A stretch of DNA of 64,000 nt from Arachis hypogaea (Eukaryota; Streptophyta; Magnoliopsida; Fabales; Fabaceae). The stretch spans positions 78,190,445 through 78,254,444 of the forward strand of contig NC_092051.1 in assembly GCF_003086295.3 (NCBI RefSeq), in the 5' to 3' direction. Each line of letters opens with the position of its first letter. Position 1 is the stretch's first letter. This document shows positions 11,131 to 22,942 of the stretch, in pieces. The notes under the pieces were generated by a model that was not told the origin of the DNA, did not search any database, and worked only from the letters and a program-made list of their open reading frames with translations. A program made the translations under genes and the position numbers.

Positions 11131-12402
11131 TGTAACAACCCTAGTTTTTGAAAATCAAATAATTAGTTATTTGTGATTTATTTTATTTGTTGATAATTTT
11201 ATTTTAAGAAAATTATTTTACTAAGGGTAATTAAATGGAGTTTCATCATAATTGAAGTTTAAATTAATTAGAATTTTTATATAATCTTTATTAGATATTT
11301 GGTATAATTGAAATTATAATTTTGATAATTGAAAAATAAGAAGAATTGTATAATTTAATTTAAAAAAATTCTATTTTGAATGAATTGTTATTAATTTGAA
11401 CTCCTAGAAATTATTTTATTAGAAATGATTAGATTGATATTTATAAATACTTTAAGTTTAAGTCAATTAATATTTATGTACAATTTATATTATAATATTT
11501 TATAAATTGAAATTAAAGTTTCAGAGATAGAAAAATAATAGAGATTTGTATGATTTAATCTAGAAAATTGATATTTGAATTAAAATTGTACTTCACAAAA
11601 TATAATTAACTTGTTCATTTTATAATTTAAATTAGAAATAATTGATTGAACTTAGCAATATGTTGATAAATAATGTTCCTAAATATTTTTAATAGAGAGC
11701 TTGCTCATCGCAGGAAGCATAGCCACGCCATCGCTGTTGAGCCTAGATACCATCGATGGAAGCCACCGCTGCCGCCTGAGAAGAACCCGCAGAGAGAGAG
11801 GGAGCCCGAGAGAGGAACGCAAACCTCTGTATTGCGCCGTCATTCTGTCGCTGTTCTGCTGGGTTGATGCCGCCTTTGCTGTCCAAGCTGTCACCATTGT
11901 AGAATACACACAGAGGAGAGGGAGAAAGGATCTCCGCCGCTGTCAAGGTCGTTGGTGAGTCTTGTGCCACCATCAGAGTTGCTGTTCTGCCACCATCAAG
12001 TTTGGAGGAGGACGCTGCTACTGTCACCATTGAAGCTTGCCGGGGAAGGAGATATTGACAGAAGAAACTGCTGCTGCTTGGCTGAAGCTGAGACCTTTCA
12101 CCATCGCTGGAGCTGCCCATAATCATCATGGTAGCTGCTAAGAGAGCAGAACGGATGTTAGAACTGCCAATGGTGTGTTGTTATGAGTGGGTTTCTCTAT
12201 GGTGTGTTGCTAGCCCTCCTTACATGCTCCAAGGCCTTCAAAAATGGACCAAAAGCTTCCCAAAATGCGAGCCACGCGACTTTTTAATAAAGTCATGCGC
12301 AAGGACTTGTTCGTACGCACACATGCTGATTTCCTCTTGTTCGTACATACAGAAAGTTGTGCGTACACACAGTTGGCTGTGTGCTTCTCCTTTATTAAAT
12401 GT
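11131..12402 (+). repeat. T1-type Tekay-like LTR, right copy (partial)
   Basis: Starts TGTAACAACCCTAGTTTTTG at 11131. Positions 11131-11693 form the inverted-repeat partner of 466-1013. A GC-rich gene-like stretch (11700-12140) follows, then GTGCGTACGCAC-like words at 12310-12380. The apparent ORFs at 11701-12129 on both strands have no domain and are typical of the GC-rich part of such LTRs. No second LTR or internal region can be assigned. Confidence 0.5.
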
Positions 12403-12594
12403 AACACTCTAATTAGCCTAAGCTTTACCTCACGTCGTAAAGCAAAGGTTAATCAAAGGATACGACAGTTCTAAGCTCGTACATATAATATATACAAGAA
12501 ATAATATAATCTAGAAGCCCGATGAAAGATATAGCTTAAAAATAGGATTTGAAAAGCGCAAAATGTACTAACGGAGCTACCAGATTAAAGCACA

Positions 12595-12652
<58 letters not shown>

Positions 12653-13885
12653 CAAAAGATAAGAGTATAATATCATAAGAATCTAGCCACGGCTTGCGAA
12701 GTTTAAGCCGGCTATCCATACACAAACTATACAGAAACTCGACAGTAAAAATCAGCTTATACAAGTTTTTCTCTCTTAAATACAAGCCTCTAGGCAAAAC
12801 AAAATACAAAATGAGAGATGTATAAACAAAATAAATCAAAAAGATTCCAAGAGTAATAGGAACCTCCGCTTCTGTCACCATCCAAGCAACTCACCGAGGT
12901 GGGTTGCGACCTGCATTTGAAAAATACAACAGAAACATGATATGACAACCCGAGGTTTTCAGAATGGTAACAGTGCCCAGTGATGTAGGATATAAGACCC
13001 TGGGATGCCAAAGGCAATCCTAGACTTCATATCCATCACAAGATCTCATCTTAAGGCATAACTTAAACGATAAGGCATATATATAAACCTTAACATAGCT
13101 CAAAGCCTTAGCAGTACAAAATGGGTATTCTAACTTAAAGGATTCTCTAGTCTAACAATTCTCCGCTGTCCCATAGCCTTCACCAACCTATCCTCCATGC
13201 GATCCCATCACTGCGGCCTTCCGAACCTCCTCAATCCCAGCAGAAAATACAATTATATACAATGCAAGTAAGACACAAGTAGAAGCATATAAAGCAAGTA
13301 GTCAAGTAAGCAAGTAGGCATGTTATTCAAATAGGCATACAATTTCAAGTCGGCAAAGCAAACAAACAGATAGAAAATGCACAAGATGAATGCCTGCATT
13401 ACTGGCTGTGATATCACATTGTCGGTTCAACTACCAACCCAACACATCTCCATGGAAATGTCGCCCTTCGGAATCGTCATTGGGAACCCCCGAGATATAG
13501 TGCTCGGATCACTGTCCAGGGTTTTGTACCTGCACACTCTATTGATCCGAAGGGATGCGAGCGGGATACTCTTGCCTCAGACCTCACATCTCAACGTAAG
13601 TAGGATTTAACCACCGTCCTTACGCCGCCACCGCTACCTCAACAGGCGGGATCCAACCGCCGTCCCTGCCGGACGCATACCGTCTCATAATCTCAATATA
13701 AAATCGTAGTTCAGTGGTTTTTAGAAAATATTTTCAATACATCAATGATTTATCATTGCACATTCGAGTCCTCGACTCATCTCAACCACTGTCACATCAA
13801 CATTTTCATTTTCGAGTCCTCGACTTATCTCAACTACCGTCAATTCACATTTCAGTTCCGAACTCAGCAGTTCATCAGTTCTCAT
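12403..13885. repeat. T2: Tekay-like LTR/noncoding sequence, left segment
   Basis: Begins TGTAACACTCTAATTAGCC, an LTR-start-like sequence. It holds an AT microsatellite, a patch of loose CAAGTA repeats (13270-13330) and a GC-rich stretch with CCGCCGTCC-type words (13610-13680). It has no coding potential. The sequence continues at 19290 once E5 is removed, as the E5 target duplication shows. Confidence 0.45.
12597..12651. repeat. (AT)n microsatellite
   Basis: About 27 uninterrupted AT units. The minus-strand ORF across it is an artefact. Confidence 0.97.
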
Positions 13886-16109
13886 TGATGACATGTCACC
13901 ATGTCATGTTTTTCTATGCTTTTTCATACAAGAAATTGATGATTTGTGCTTAAATATTGAATTCTTTTGTGCTTAAATGTTATATTTCTTTGATCTTTTA
14001 ATTTTATAAATCTTGTAGGAAATAAGAAGAAAAAGAAGCAAAAAGCACAAAATAAGCTAAAAAGGAGAAAAAAAAAAGAGCTTTGGGGCACACTTTGAAA
14101 ATTGGAGCACACTTTGGAGGCTTAGGCCACACTTTTAAAAGCGTGGCCCATGACCAAATTAAAGGAGATTGGCAATCAGCACACAAAGCTCAGCTCTTGC
14201 CAAGAGCAGAGCTTTATCGTGATGCAAAATGAGCTTGGAAGCAAAATTTTCGCTAAGTTAAAACCTGGGCGCTCACAGCATGACTATGCCTCCTTCAAAG
14301 GGCCATAACATGAGCTACAGACGTTCGATTGATGTGCTTCCAGTTGCGTTGGAAAGATGACATTTAGAGCTTTCCAACGATATATGGAAATCAATATTTG
14401 GCATGAAATTGAGGCACGAGTGAAATGCATCTTTAAGGGTAAAAAATAAGCAAAAAAATCAGCCAATGCTTCCACCAAGGTTCGAAGCTGGAGCCTCACT
14501 CCAAAGCAAAGTAGCGCTCACTTGGAGAGCACAACGCTCTCTCGGAGAGCATTGTCGTGCTCTCTCCCAAAGAAAATGCAAGGAAACTAAGCCAATATGG
14601 CTTCACTAGGATTTGAACTTGAGGCCTTCCACTCAAGGCAAGGTGCTACCTCTTTTTGCTTCACAAATAAATTGCTCCCCAAATGCTTTCACCAAGGCTT
14701 GAACCTGGAGCCTCACCAAGGAAGCAAGGATGCTGCACTCTTGGGGAGAGCTGAGCGCTACATTGAAGAGCTGCCCAACAAAAACCTTGTCACGCACCAA
14801 AAGGGCCAAGGAAACAAGCACTAATGCTGCGCTCTCCCCATGAGCCGAGCATTGCCCTGGGAGCAACACCCATATGCAAAAATTCAATAAAAATTCCATT
14901 TTAATTCAATTCTTCACCAATTGAACCAAGGCCATCCAGATCCACTCTTCCTTAAATCCAAAGCAAGCTAAGCCCATTATCATCACTCAAAGGAACAAGG
15001 ATTAGTTAGCTTAGGAATTTATTTTTTAATTGTAATTTGTTTAGAATTTCAATTTCATTTTTTCATTTTCATTTTGTAAAGCCTATATAAGGCATCATTG
15101 TCATTTTAGAGAGGAGGCTAGCTCTACTAGAGAGCACTAGGGGGAATTGGGATTGAGAGCTGAGTTCTCTCCTACTTGTTCTTGCTTTTGCATTTCTTAC
15201 TTTTTGTTTTGAATCTTGGGTAGAGAATTGAAGAAATTATGTTTCAATCTCACATTGAATTCTCTCTTGCTCTCTTACTGCATAATTCAAATTTTCATTG
15301 GCTGTTGTTAATTTTCTTCTTCTGCAACTTATGCTCTTCTGCCTTGGATCTTGAATTGAGATTGAAGAGCTCCATTGATTCAAATTCTGAGAATCATCTT
15401 TCACTCTTCCTCTCAATTGATCTAAGGATTTGATTTTAATCTTCTCTGCTATTTTTAAACCTCATTTTCTTCTGCAATATATTTTCTGACTGAGCAAAGG
15501 AGAATAGAGATCCAGATTTGCTTTCTGAGTTCATTGCTCTTCTTGGATCCTCAAATTCTCTTTTAGATTTTACAATTGAGCTAAGTTTCTTTCTGTCTTG
15601 TTCTTCAAGCAAATTTTCTTTTCTGTTTGAATCTGCTGCACTTACTTCATCTTTTACTTCTCTGCTTGATTGCACTTTACATTTTCTTGTTGAAGTTTTA
15701 ATTCCCAGCACCCAATCCCTTTTACTTTTCATGCAATTTACTTATTCTGCAATTGTTCTAAGTTCTGCTTATTGCTTTCCTTTAAATTTTTTGCACCCAA
15801 TCCCCTTTATATTTGATGCAATTTACATTACTTGTCATTTAAGTTTCTGCAATTTATATTTCTTGCTCTTTAAGTTCCTGCCTATTTACATTCTGCAACT
15901 TTAAATTCACTGCTATTTACTTTCTGTTGGCTACATTACATCCAATTTCACTTCAATGTTAGCTTGACTAAACTAATCACCCACTAAATTTTCTTGATCC
16001 ATCAATTCCTGTGGGATCGACCTCACTCTAAGTGAGTTTTACTACTTGATGCGACCCGGTACACTTGCCGGTGAGTTTTAGGTGTTGGAAATCCATTTCC
16101 AATCCATCA
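13886..16109 (+). repeat. 5' LTR of E5 (2,224 bp)
   Basis: Starts TGATGACATGTCACCATG and ends CCAATCCATCA. A TATATAAG box lies at 15084-15091, followed by AGGCATCATTG. A T/C-rich stretch (15170-15950) probably forms the transcribed R-U5 part. The short ORFs inside (for example 15436-15904) are not supported as genes. Confidence 0.92.
15084..15091 (+). promoter_or_regulatory. Probable LTR TATA box (E5)
   Basis: TATATAAG within CTATATAAGGCATCATTG, about two-thirds of the way into the LTR, followed by purine-rich leader sequence. Confidence 0.5.
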
Positions 16110-16115
16110 AGTTTT

Positions 16116-16133
16116 TGGCGCCGTTGCCGGGGA
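16116..16133 (+). other. Primer-binding site (tRNA-Asp), E5
   Basis: TGGCGCCGTTGCCGGGGA, 6 nt after the LTR end, complementary to the 3' end of plant tRNA-Asp(GUC). It is identical to the site in E2. Confidence 0.93.
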
Positions 16134-16327
16134 TTGATTTAGATCAACAATGATTAAATGGGTGAGAAGTCTAGATCAAGCATTTTCTTTGTTTTTGTTC
16201 TCTGTTTTAAGTTGATAGCAAGGTGTTTGAGCTATTGCCTCACTTAGAAATTCTTTCTCTGTGACATGAATTTCAAATTTCATTGATGTTGCCTTTTACA
16301 AAATTCAAATGTAGTTCAACTCATCTT

Positions 16328-17305
16328 ATGGTCAAACAAAATTTTATGGGATATTACCCACCATCACCAATCTCTAATGGTAGCTAGGAATATCAGCAAG
16401 AAAATACAAATTCTAAGCACTCCAATCCATGGAGATTTGCTTCAGAGACACAAGATGAGCAAGAAAATCATATGAGATATTTCCCTCCACCACAAAATGA
16501 TGCAAGTCATAATTCTAATGGTGGCTGGGAAGGAAATTCTAATTCTCCATATGATATTCATCCAAAGATATCATCACTTGACCATACTTCAACAGAAAGC
16601 CCCTTTCAAAACTTACCACCCACACAAACTTCCAGGAGCCAAAGGCTCTCAAAGCTTGAGTCCATGCTCAAAAGATATGAGCAAAAGACAACGAAAGTCT
16701 GGAAAGAACAAGAGAACTCCCTCAAAAACATGGAAGTGCAGGTAGGCCAATTGTTGAATGCAAGGAAGGAGGAAATGGAAAAACAAGAACACAAGGTCCC
16801 TGTGTCAAGTGAAATTGTAAAAAAGGAAGAGGTGGTGGAAATATTTGAACCTGAAACTGCACTTGAGATGACGAGAGAACCTGAACACTCACAACCTCCT
16901 CAAACTCCCCTGGACCAAAAAGTCTCAACAATTGAATCTGAGATTAAAAGATATGAAGAGGAGATGAAGAAATATTGGGAGGATCAACAAACCTCCTCCA
17001 TGAAAAAGCTATTAATTCAAATGTTGAGTGCAAGGAAGGAAGTGGAAGAGCAAGAAAGTGAGGAAGACAACCAAAGAATTCTAAACTCAAGTGAAGCAGA
17101 GAAGTACATAGAGGAAAAGCTCATGGAACCACCAATTCAAAAGGCTCTGTATGAATATAAAACTCCAATAATCACACAGCAACCATGTCTTGAAATCAAA
17201 GAAGTGAAGGCAACTAGCAAGTGCACCAATTCTGTCCCTAATCCAGCAAGCAAGCTCAATCAACCCATTTGCAAAAGGAAGCTTGCTGAGGAAAGGCCAA
17301 GATAA
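16328..17305 (+). pseudogene. Gag-like ORF of E5, one premature stop
   Basis: An open frame runs from ATG 16328 to TAA 17303-17305 except for TAG near 16384. That codon falls where the parallel repeat further on reads W (GGTGGCTGGG), so a TGG-to-TAG change is likely. The 278-codon part from 16472 is intact. The protein is hydrophilic and rich in E, K and Q, with two related segments: one around SKLESMLKRYEQ and MEVQVGQLLNARKEE, the other around STIESEIKRYEEE and LLIQMLSARKEVEE. This suggests an internal duplication of about 85 residues. The QVGQL segment recalls the NLEAQVGQL segment in E3 gag, so it seems derived from the C-terminal part of gag. No capsid core, zinc knuckle or enzyme domain is visible. 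It could form a coiled coil; its function is unknown. Confidence 0.7.
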
Positions 17306-19112
17306 GGGACAGTAGCTGAATATTCTCCCCCCTTGAGGTCATTCCTCTTAACAAACTGTAAGAAGAGGAAGAAAGTGAAGAATAACATGTCAACAATAGG
17401 TAATATTTCTCTTCTTTCCTTTGTTTTCTTTCTTTGCTTTGTTTAAATTCAATAAATTGGCATATGGTTACATTCTAAGTTTGGTGTTACCCTGCAACAA
17501 TTGTTTTCAATCCCTTTGGATGATTGCATCAATTCTACATGGAAGTGTCACACTAAGATTCTAAGTTTGGTGTGCCACTTATTTTTTCTATGCAAGTCAT
17601 CCAGCAGCACCACTTGTCTGCTTAATCACAATGCCTCTGCAATTTTATCTTTCTTTTGGTTTAACATTTTAGTTTTCTCTTTGTTTTAGTCATTTCCTTG
17701 TTTTAATGCTTTCTTCTATTAACTGTTTTTTAATACATCACCAAGAGATCCTTACTCATGACAGATTCTTGGCTTGGTGATTGTATTTAACATACAACAG
17801 TTTCATTTAGTCCTAGTTCAAATAAAATGGACATATGATTGTATTCTAAGTTTGGTGTTGCTATGCAACAAAAATTTGCTTCCAATCTTTACTGGATACT
17901 TGCATCAATTTCAAGTGTAAGTGTCACACTAAGTTTGGTGTGCCACTTACTTTCTTTATGCAATGTATTGTGCTCACCTTCTTATGTTTGCAATCAAAAT
18001 ATCTCTGTCTCTTATGCCTTGATTGTTATCTTTAAATTTTGCTTACTTAGAACACATGTACTACTAACTTTTCATTATGTAAGACATTCATGATCCATCT
18101 TAGCCCCAGAGCCATTGTTCTAATTGTTGCTTGAGGATAAGCAAACATTCTGAGTTTGGCAAGGGAAAGAGGAAGAATAGAGGAAAAAGGACAACAATAA
18201 TGAAGATGAACTACAAGGTTGTAGAGTTCCTTTTCTTCTCATTTATTTCCAGCACTTAAATTGCATGATTGTCTTCATCTTCTCTGTTTACATGTGTGTA
18301 TGAATAAAGCATAGCTTGAATCTTGATTTGTAACATGTTGCTGTGGCATTATGACTACCAACTTGAGTTTTGTAAGTTCAAAAGCAATAAAGCATCATGA
18401 TCATAAACAAACAAGGAATTAAAGAAGAGTTTAGCATGTGCATACAAGTATTGGAAAGCTAGTATGATTAATTGTTGCTCAATTGCATTGGATTTTATTT
18501 AATTGAAATTTTCATCTAGGACATTTTATGAAATCTTTGGAAATCATGAAAACCTTGAAAAAGCAAATGCAAATTAAGGCAAGAAAAGAAAAAGGGAAAG
18601 AATGAGAAAGCTGAAGGCTCTATGTACCAATGATAATTCCATTGTTAAGTACTTATGGTGTTTATGTATCAAGCAAAAAGCTTGAAAACAAAACACTTAG
18701 AAGTCAAGGTTAGGCTCAAAGTGCAAAAGCACTCCCTCAAAGCTCAAGGCTTTGAGCATCAATGATTAGAGAATCAAGAAAAGAAACAAATGAGCTTAAT
18801 GAAGTCCTCTAATTAAGTGCTTGTGGTGCTTATGTATCAAGTGGTAATACTTGAAAACAAAGCATTTAGAGTCATAGCTTTGTTATCAACTCATGGGGCA
18901 AAGCACCTAAAAGGAGAAGCTAATAAGAAAATCAAAAGCCTGTTTCAAGGAAGAAATATAAGAAAAAGATTTCATAAATTGAGCTAGATAGAAACATCAA
19001 TCATTTACATTTCTTTTGTGATCGTAGCATGCTTAGAAAACTAGCTTAACATGAACATTGAGTTGCTATTCTTCTTACCTTGGATTGTCAATCTTAATTG
19101 CATGATCTTTTC
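17306..19112 (+). other. 3' untranslated region of E5
   Basis: No coding potential. Two direct repeats of about 130 bp (17461-17596 and 17831-17963) each contain two AAGTTTGGTGT boxes. A decayed priming-type hairpin (TTGCTTGAGGATAAGCAA) is at 18127-18144. Two related blocks (about 18640-18715 and 18810-18880) carry hairpins TCAAGC-AAAAA-GCTTGA (18669-18685) and TCAAGT-GGTAAT-ACTTGA (18837-18854), also found in E1-E3. Confidence 0.75.
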
Positions 19113-19148
19113 TTGCTTGGGGACAAGCAAGGTTTAAGTTTGGTGTTG
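19113..19148 (+). other. Hairpin plus priming box at the E5 3' LTR
   Basis: TTGCTTG-GGGA-CAAGCAA (19113-19130), 5 nt, then AAGTTTGGTGT (19136-19146), two bases before the LTR. Same arrangement as in E1 and E2 although the LTR itself is unrelated in most of its length. Confidence 0.75.
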
Positions 19149-19289
19149 TGATGACATGTCACCATGTCATGTTTTTCTATGCTTTTTCATACAAGAAATT
19201 GATGATTTGTAAGTGAATTTTACTACTTGATGCGATCCGGTACACTTGCCGGTGAGTTTAGGTGTTGGAATTTCGGTTTTAACCCATCA
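19149..19289 (+). repeat. 3' LTR of E5, internally deleted (141 bp)
   Basis: The first 63 bp match the 5' LTR start and the last about 78 bp match its end (TTTTACTACTTGATGCGA through CCCATCA). About 2,080 bp between GATGATTTGT and AAGTGA are missing. Both ends and the target duplication are kept, so this is an internal deletion after or during insertion, not a truncation. Confidence 0.92.
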
Positions 19290-19747
19290 CTCATCTCATG
19301 TTCCAATCTACCTTCACATATCATCAAACCCATCCTCAGTACACCAGAAACCAAAGCCTCCATTTTCTAATTTTTCATAATAATATCAACTAAAACTCTT
19401 AAATTATTTTCCATGTTCTCATACTCAAAATTAAGCCCAAAAGTCTTAAAATGGTGTCATAGAAGCTTACAATCTTGTTGGAAAGGTGAAATAGTTGAAA
19501 ACAAAAAAGTTAAATTTGAGAAACATGACATATGCGTACGCACAGGGGTGTGCGTACGCACGCCCAGGAGATTTTTAAAAGTGTGCGTACGCATAAAGGT
19601 GTGCATATGCATAGGTACCAAATTTTACAAGGTCTGTTCGCTCGCACAAGGTGTGTGAGTGCCCTCAACAGACTCCCCCTCCCAACTTGTGCGTGCGCAC
19701 AGGGCTGTGCGTGTGCACAGGCTGCAAATCCTCGTTGGTCTGTGTGC
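19290..19747. repeat. T2: middle segment
   Basis: Continuation of 12403-13885. It carries a cluster of GTGCGTACGCAC-type palindromic words (19530-19720). It ends at the E3 insertion and resumes at 50237 with the same kind of words. The ORFs read from it are repeat by-products. Confidence 0.5.
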
Positions 19748-20594
19748 TGTTGTGGGAAATCGTGATTCACACTTTTCACAACTCCGCACAACTAACCAGC
19801 AAGTGCTCTGGGTCGTCCAAGTAATAAACCTTACGTGAGTAAGGGTCGATCCCACAGAGATTGTCGGCTTGAAGCAAGCTATGGCCATCTTGTAAATCTC
19901 AGTCAGGCGGATTCAAATGGTTATGAGGTTTTGATAATTAAAATATAAATAAAACATAAAATAAAATAAAGTTACTTATGTAATTTATTAGTGGGAATTT
20001 CAGATAAGCGTCTGGAGATGCTTTGTTGCTTCTGAACCTCTGCTTTCCTACTGCCTTCTTCTAGTCATGCGTGCTCCCTTCTATGGCAAGCTGTAAGATC
20101 CTCTCAGTGAAAATGGTCCTCTACGGTTTCTACACGGCTAATCAACTGTCAGATTTCTTGTTTCGGATGAAAAATACTAGGCACAGCTACCGCATGGCTA
20201 ATCATCTGTCGGTTCCCGCTAGCGTCGGAATATAATCCATTGATCCTTTTGCACATTATCACTGCGCCCAACATTCGCAGGTTTGAAGCTCGTCACAGTC
20301 ATCCATTCCCGGATCCTACTCAAAATATCACAGACAAGGTTTAAACTTTCCGGATCCCAAGAATGCTGCCAATGATTCTAGCCTATACCACGAAGATACT
20401 AATCTCATGGACTCGGTCCGTGTATTAGATATCCAAGAGATACACACTCAAGCTGTCGCCCAATGACTACGTTGAGCTCAAATAGAACGGAAGTGGTTGT
20501 CAAGCACGCGTTCATAGAATTGAGAATAATGATGAGTATCACGGATCATATCATTCTCTAAATTTAAGTACGAGTGAGTATCTTAGAATAGAAT
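19748..20594 (-). repeat. E3 3' LTR, first part (distal to E4)
   Basis: Downstream end of a family-1 LTR on the minus strand. It contains the reverse complements of GACCCAGTGCACTTGCTGG-type and CTCCGTGGGATCGACCC-type blocks. It breaks off at CTTAGAATAGAAT, where the E3 5' LTR (about 49405) reads straight on into CAAGCATGATTG. Confidence 0.9.
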
Positions 20595-22165
20595 TTCTCT
20601 TATAAAAATAAGGACTTCCTTGTAAGCATAGCTCCAAACCAACAAACAACTCTCACATCAAATTAAAATATGGTGTTGTCACAAGTACAAACCCCAATAA
20701 GAATTAACCGAAGTATTTGAACTCCGGGTCGTCTCACAAGGAATTGCAATGAAGTGCTCAATTATTGGCTATGAAGAACAATGGGGGTTTGATTTTAAAG
20801 TTTGACAAGAAAAGTAAATGACAAGAAGGTAAAATGACAAGAACTAATAAAATAAAGGAAAAGAGCTCTTGGCTAGACATAGGTAATTGAGATCACCATC
20901 CTTGTCTACAAACCATATATTGATAATTATGAGAGGCCAACCTATTAAGTCTACTTCCAAAGCCTTAAGTACGTAATATCTACTCCTAGGCTTGAGGTAC
21001 GTCAAATAGGCTTGATCACATCAACCCATAAGTCCCAACCTACCTAATAATTAGACTAGTAGTGGGATGGCATCAATGAGTATCAAATTGGTCACCAAGG
21101 GTTCTCAAATCACCAATTCAATAAGACCCAATGACTCAAGGTCACTCAATTCCCTTAGCCTAGGACAAGAGTCAACAAAACTACTCTAAAACTAGAAGAA
21201 ACATTTTAACAAACACTTAGAGTGCAAGAAAAGTAAACATCATAAAATGCTAGAATTAGTGAAACCCATGACTACCACAAACAAGAAATCAACAATAGCA
21301 ATCAAGATCAACATAAAAGATATATGGAAACATAAAATTGCATTAAAAGAAATCAAGATTCAACAATGGTTCATAAACATAAAAATTGAAAAAAAGGGAA
21401 ATTAACAAGAAGAACTAGAAGAACAAAGGTGTAATAACAAGAAATTAAGAGTGAAAGCTTAATCAAAACAAGAATTGAAAATTGGATTTGAGAAAATTAA
21501 ACCTAAACTACCCTAAATTCTAGAGAGAAGGGAGAGCTTCTCTCTCTAGAATTCTACCTACAACATGATAAAAACTAAACTATGACTACTTGGTTCATTC
21601 TCCCCTCAATCCTTGGGTTCAATAGCATCAGAAATGAGTTGGATTGGGCCCAAAATGAGCTAGAAATCGCCCCCAACAAAGTGCAAAAAGTGGACCCACG
21701 CAGCTCCATTGGTGCGTGCGCGCCCCTGAACGTGAAGCAACATATGGCAAATTTCATATCATTTCGAAGCCCCGGATGTTAGCTTTCCAATGCAACTAGA
21801 GCCGCCTCATTTGGACCTCTGTAACTCAAGTTATGGTCGATTGAGTGTGAAGAGGTCGGGCTTGACAGCTTTACGGTTCCTTCATTTCTTCATGAGTTCT
21901 CCCACCTTGCATGCTTTTCTCTTCACTTCTTCCATCCAATACTTGCCTTATGAACATGAAATCACTCAAAAAACATATCAAGGCATCGAATAGAATTAAA
22001 GTGAATTAAATTTAGCTATTTTAAGGCCTAAAAAGCATGTTTTCACATTTAAGCACAAATCAAGGGAGAATTGCAAAACCATGCTATTTCATTGAATAAA
22101 TGTGGGAAAAGGTGATAAAATCCCCCAAAATAAGCACAAGATAAACCACAAATAAGGATTTATCA
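20595..22165 (-). repeat. E4 3' LTR (about 1,570 bp)
   Basis: On the minus strand it starts TGATAAATCC at 22165. It shares long blocks with the foldback at 26999-27824 (for example CCGAAGTATTTGAACTC and CTTGGCTAGACATAGG). The expected TGATGAACTGAC terminus is missing at 20595; the junction instead reads AGAATTTCTCTTAT. Short ORFs at 21575-21993 have no domain. Confidence 0.82.
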
Positions 22166-22202
22166 AATCTCCCTACACTTAAATCAAACATGTCCTCATG
22201 CT
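22166..22202 (-). other. Hairpin plus polypurine tract at the E4 3' LTR
   Basis: Read on the minus strand: AGCATG-AGGA-CATGTT (22187-22202), 6 nt, then a purine-rich tract TAAGTGTAGGGAGATT directly before the LTR start. Its outermost pairs are weaker than in E6. Confidence 0.7.
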
Positions 22203-22900
22203 AAGAATAAAGAAGGACAAGAAGAGGGTATGAACATTTATTCAATGCAAATAAGTTATATGCACCTATCTTCATGAATGCAACTAAATGCAAAATGACT
22301 CTACCTACTTGGTCAAAAGCAAATCAATCTCCAAGAACATGTATGAACAAGTAGGGCTAAGATCATACGATGATTCATGAGTCCAACCAATTCAAATATT
22401 AAAATGAAGTTCAAATAGACTTGCAAGAAGAACGCTCATGAAAGCCGGGAACAAGGAATTGAGCATCGAACCCTCACCGGAAGTGTATCCGCTCTAGTCG
22501 CTCAAGTGTATAGAGTCGATTCACTCAATTCTCTTCTACTCATGCTTTCCAAGATTTGTTTTTCTTCTAACAATCAACAATTATTCAATGCATGCATACA
22601 TTCATCATGAGGACTTATTCATAGGTTGTAATGGGGCTAGGGTGAAGGTAGGGATGTATATGGTCAAGTGAGCTTGAAATTTGAATCTTTGATTAACCTA
22701 AGCTCTCACCAAACACATATGACAACCTATACAATTCTAATACACAACCTAGCTACCCATGATTCCCACTTTTTCACATGCTCATGCATTCTTTTTAATT
22801 CACAATCCATATGCATTGATTTTTATTGAACTTTTCTTTGGGGCATTTTTGTCCCGTCCTTTTTATTTCTTTTTCTCTCTTTTTTTTATATATTTTTTTC

Positions 22901-22942
<42 letters not shown>

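Larger units (their letters stand above)
13886..19289 (+). mobile_element. E5: non-autonomous Ty3/gypsy-type element
   Basis: Complete in outline: 5' LTR 13886-16109, tRNA-Asp primer site 16116-16133, one gag-like ORF, a long 3' UTR, a hairpin plus priming box (19113-19146) and a 3' LTR remnant (19149-19289). Five-base target duplications ctcat flank it (13881-13885 and 19290-19294). It has no protease, RT or integrase, so mobility would have needed proteins from another element. Primer site, priming hairpin and 3' UTR hairpins are those of family 1, which makes family-1 elements plausible helpers (inference). Confidence 0.93.

Noticed and set aside
10577..11131. Several ORFs on both strands in the GGCGTGCC region
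   Set aside because: They are created by the GC-rich palindromic words, appear in all frames and show no domain.
11673..12129. Possible host gene with ORFs on both strands
   Set aside because: Follows directly from an LTR start (11131) and resembles the GC-rich part of Tekay-like LTRs; no splice or domain evidence.
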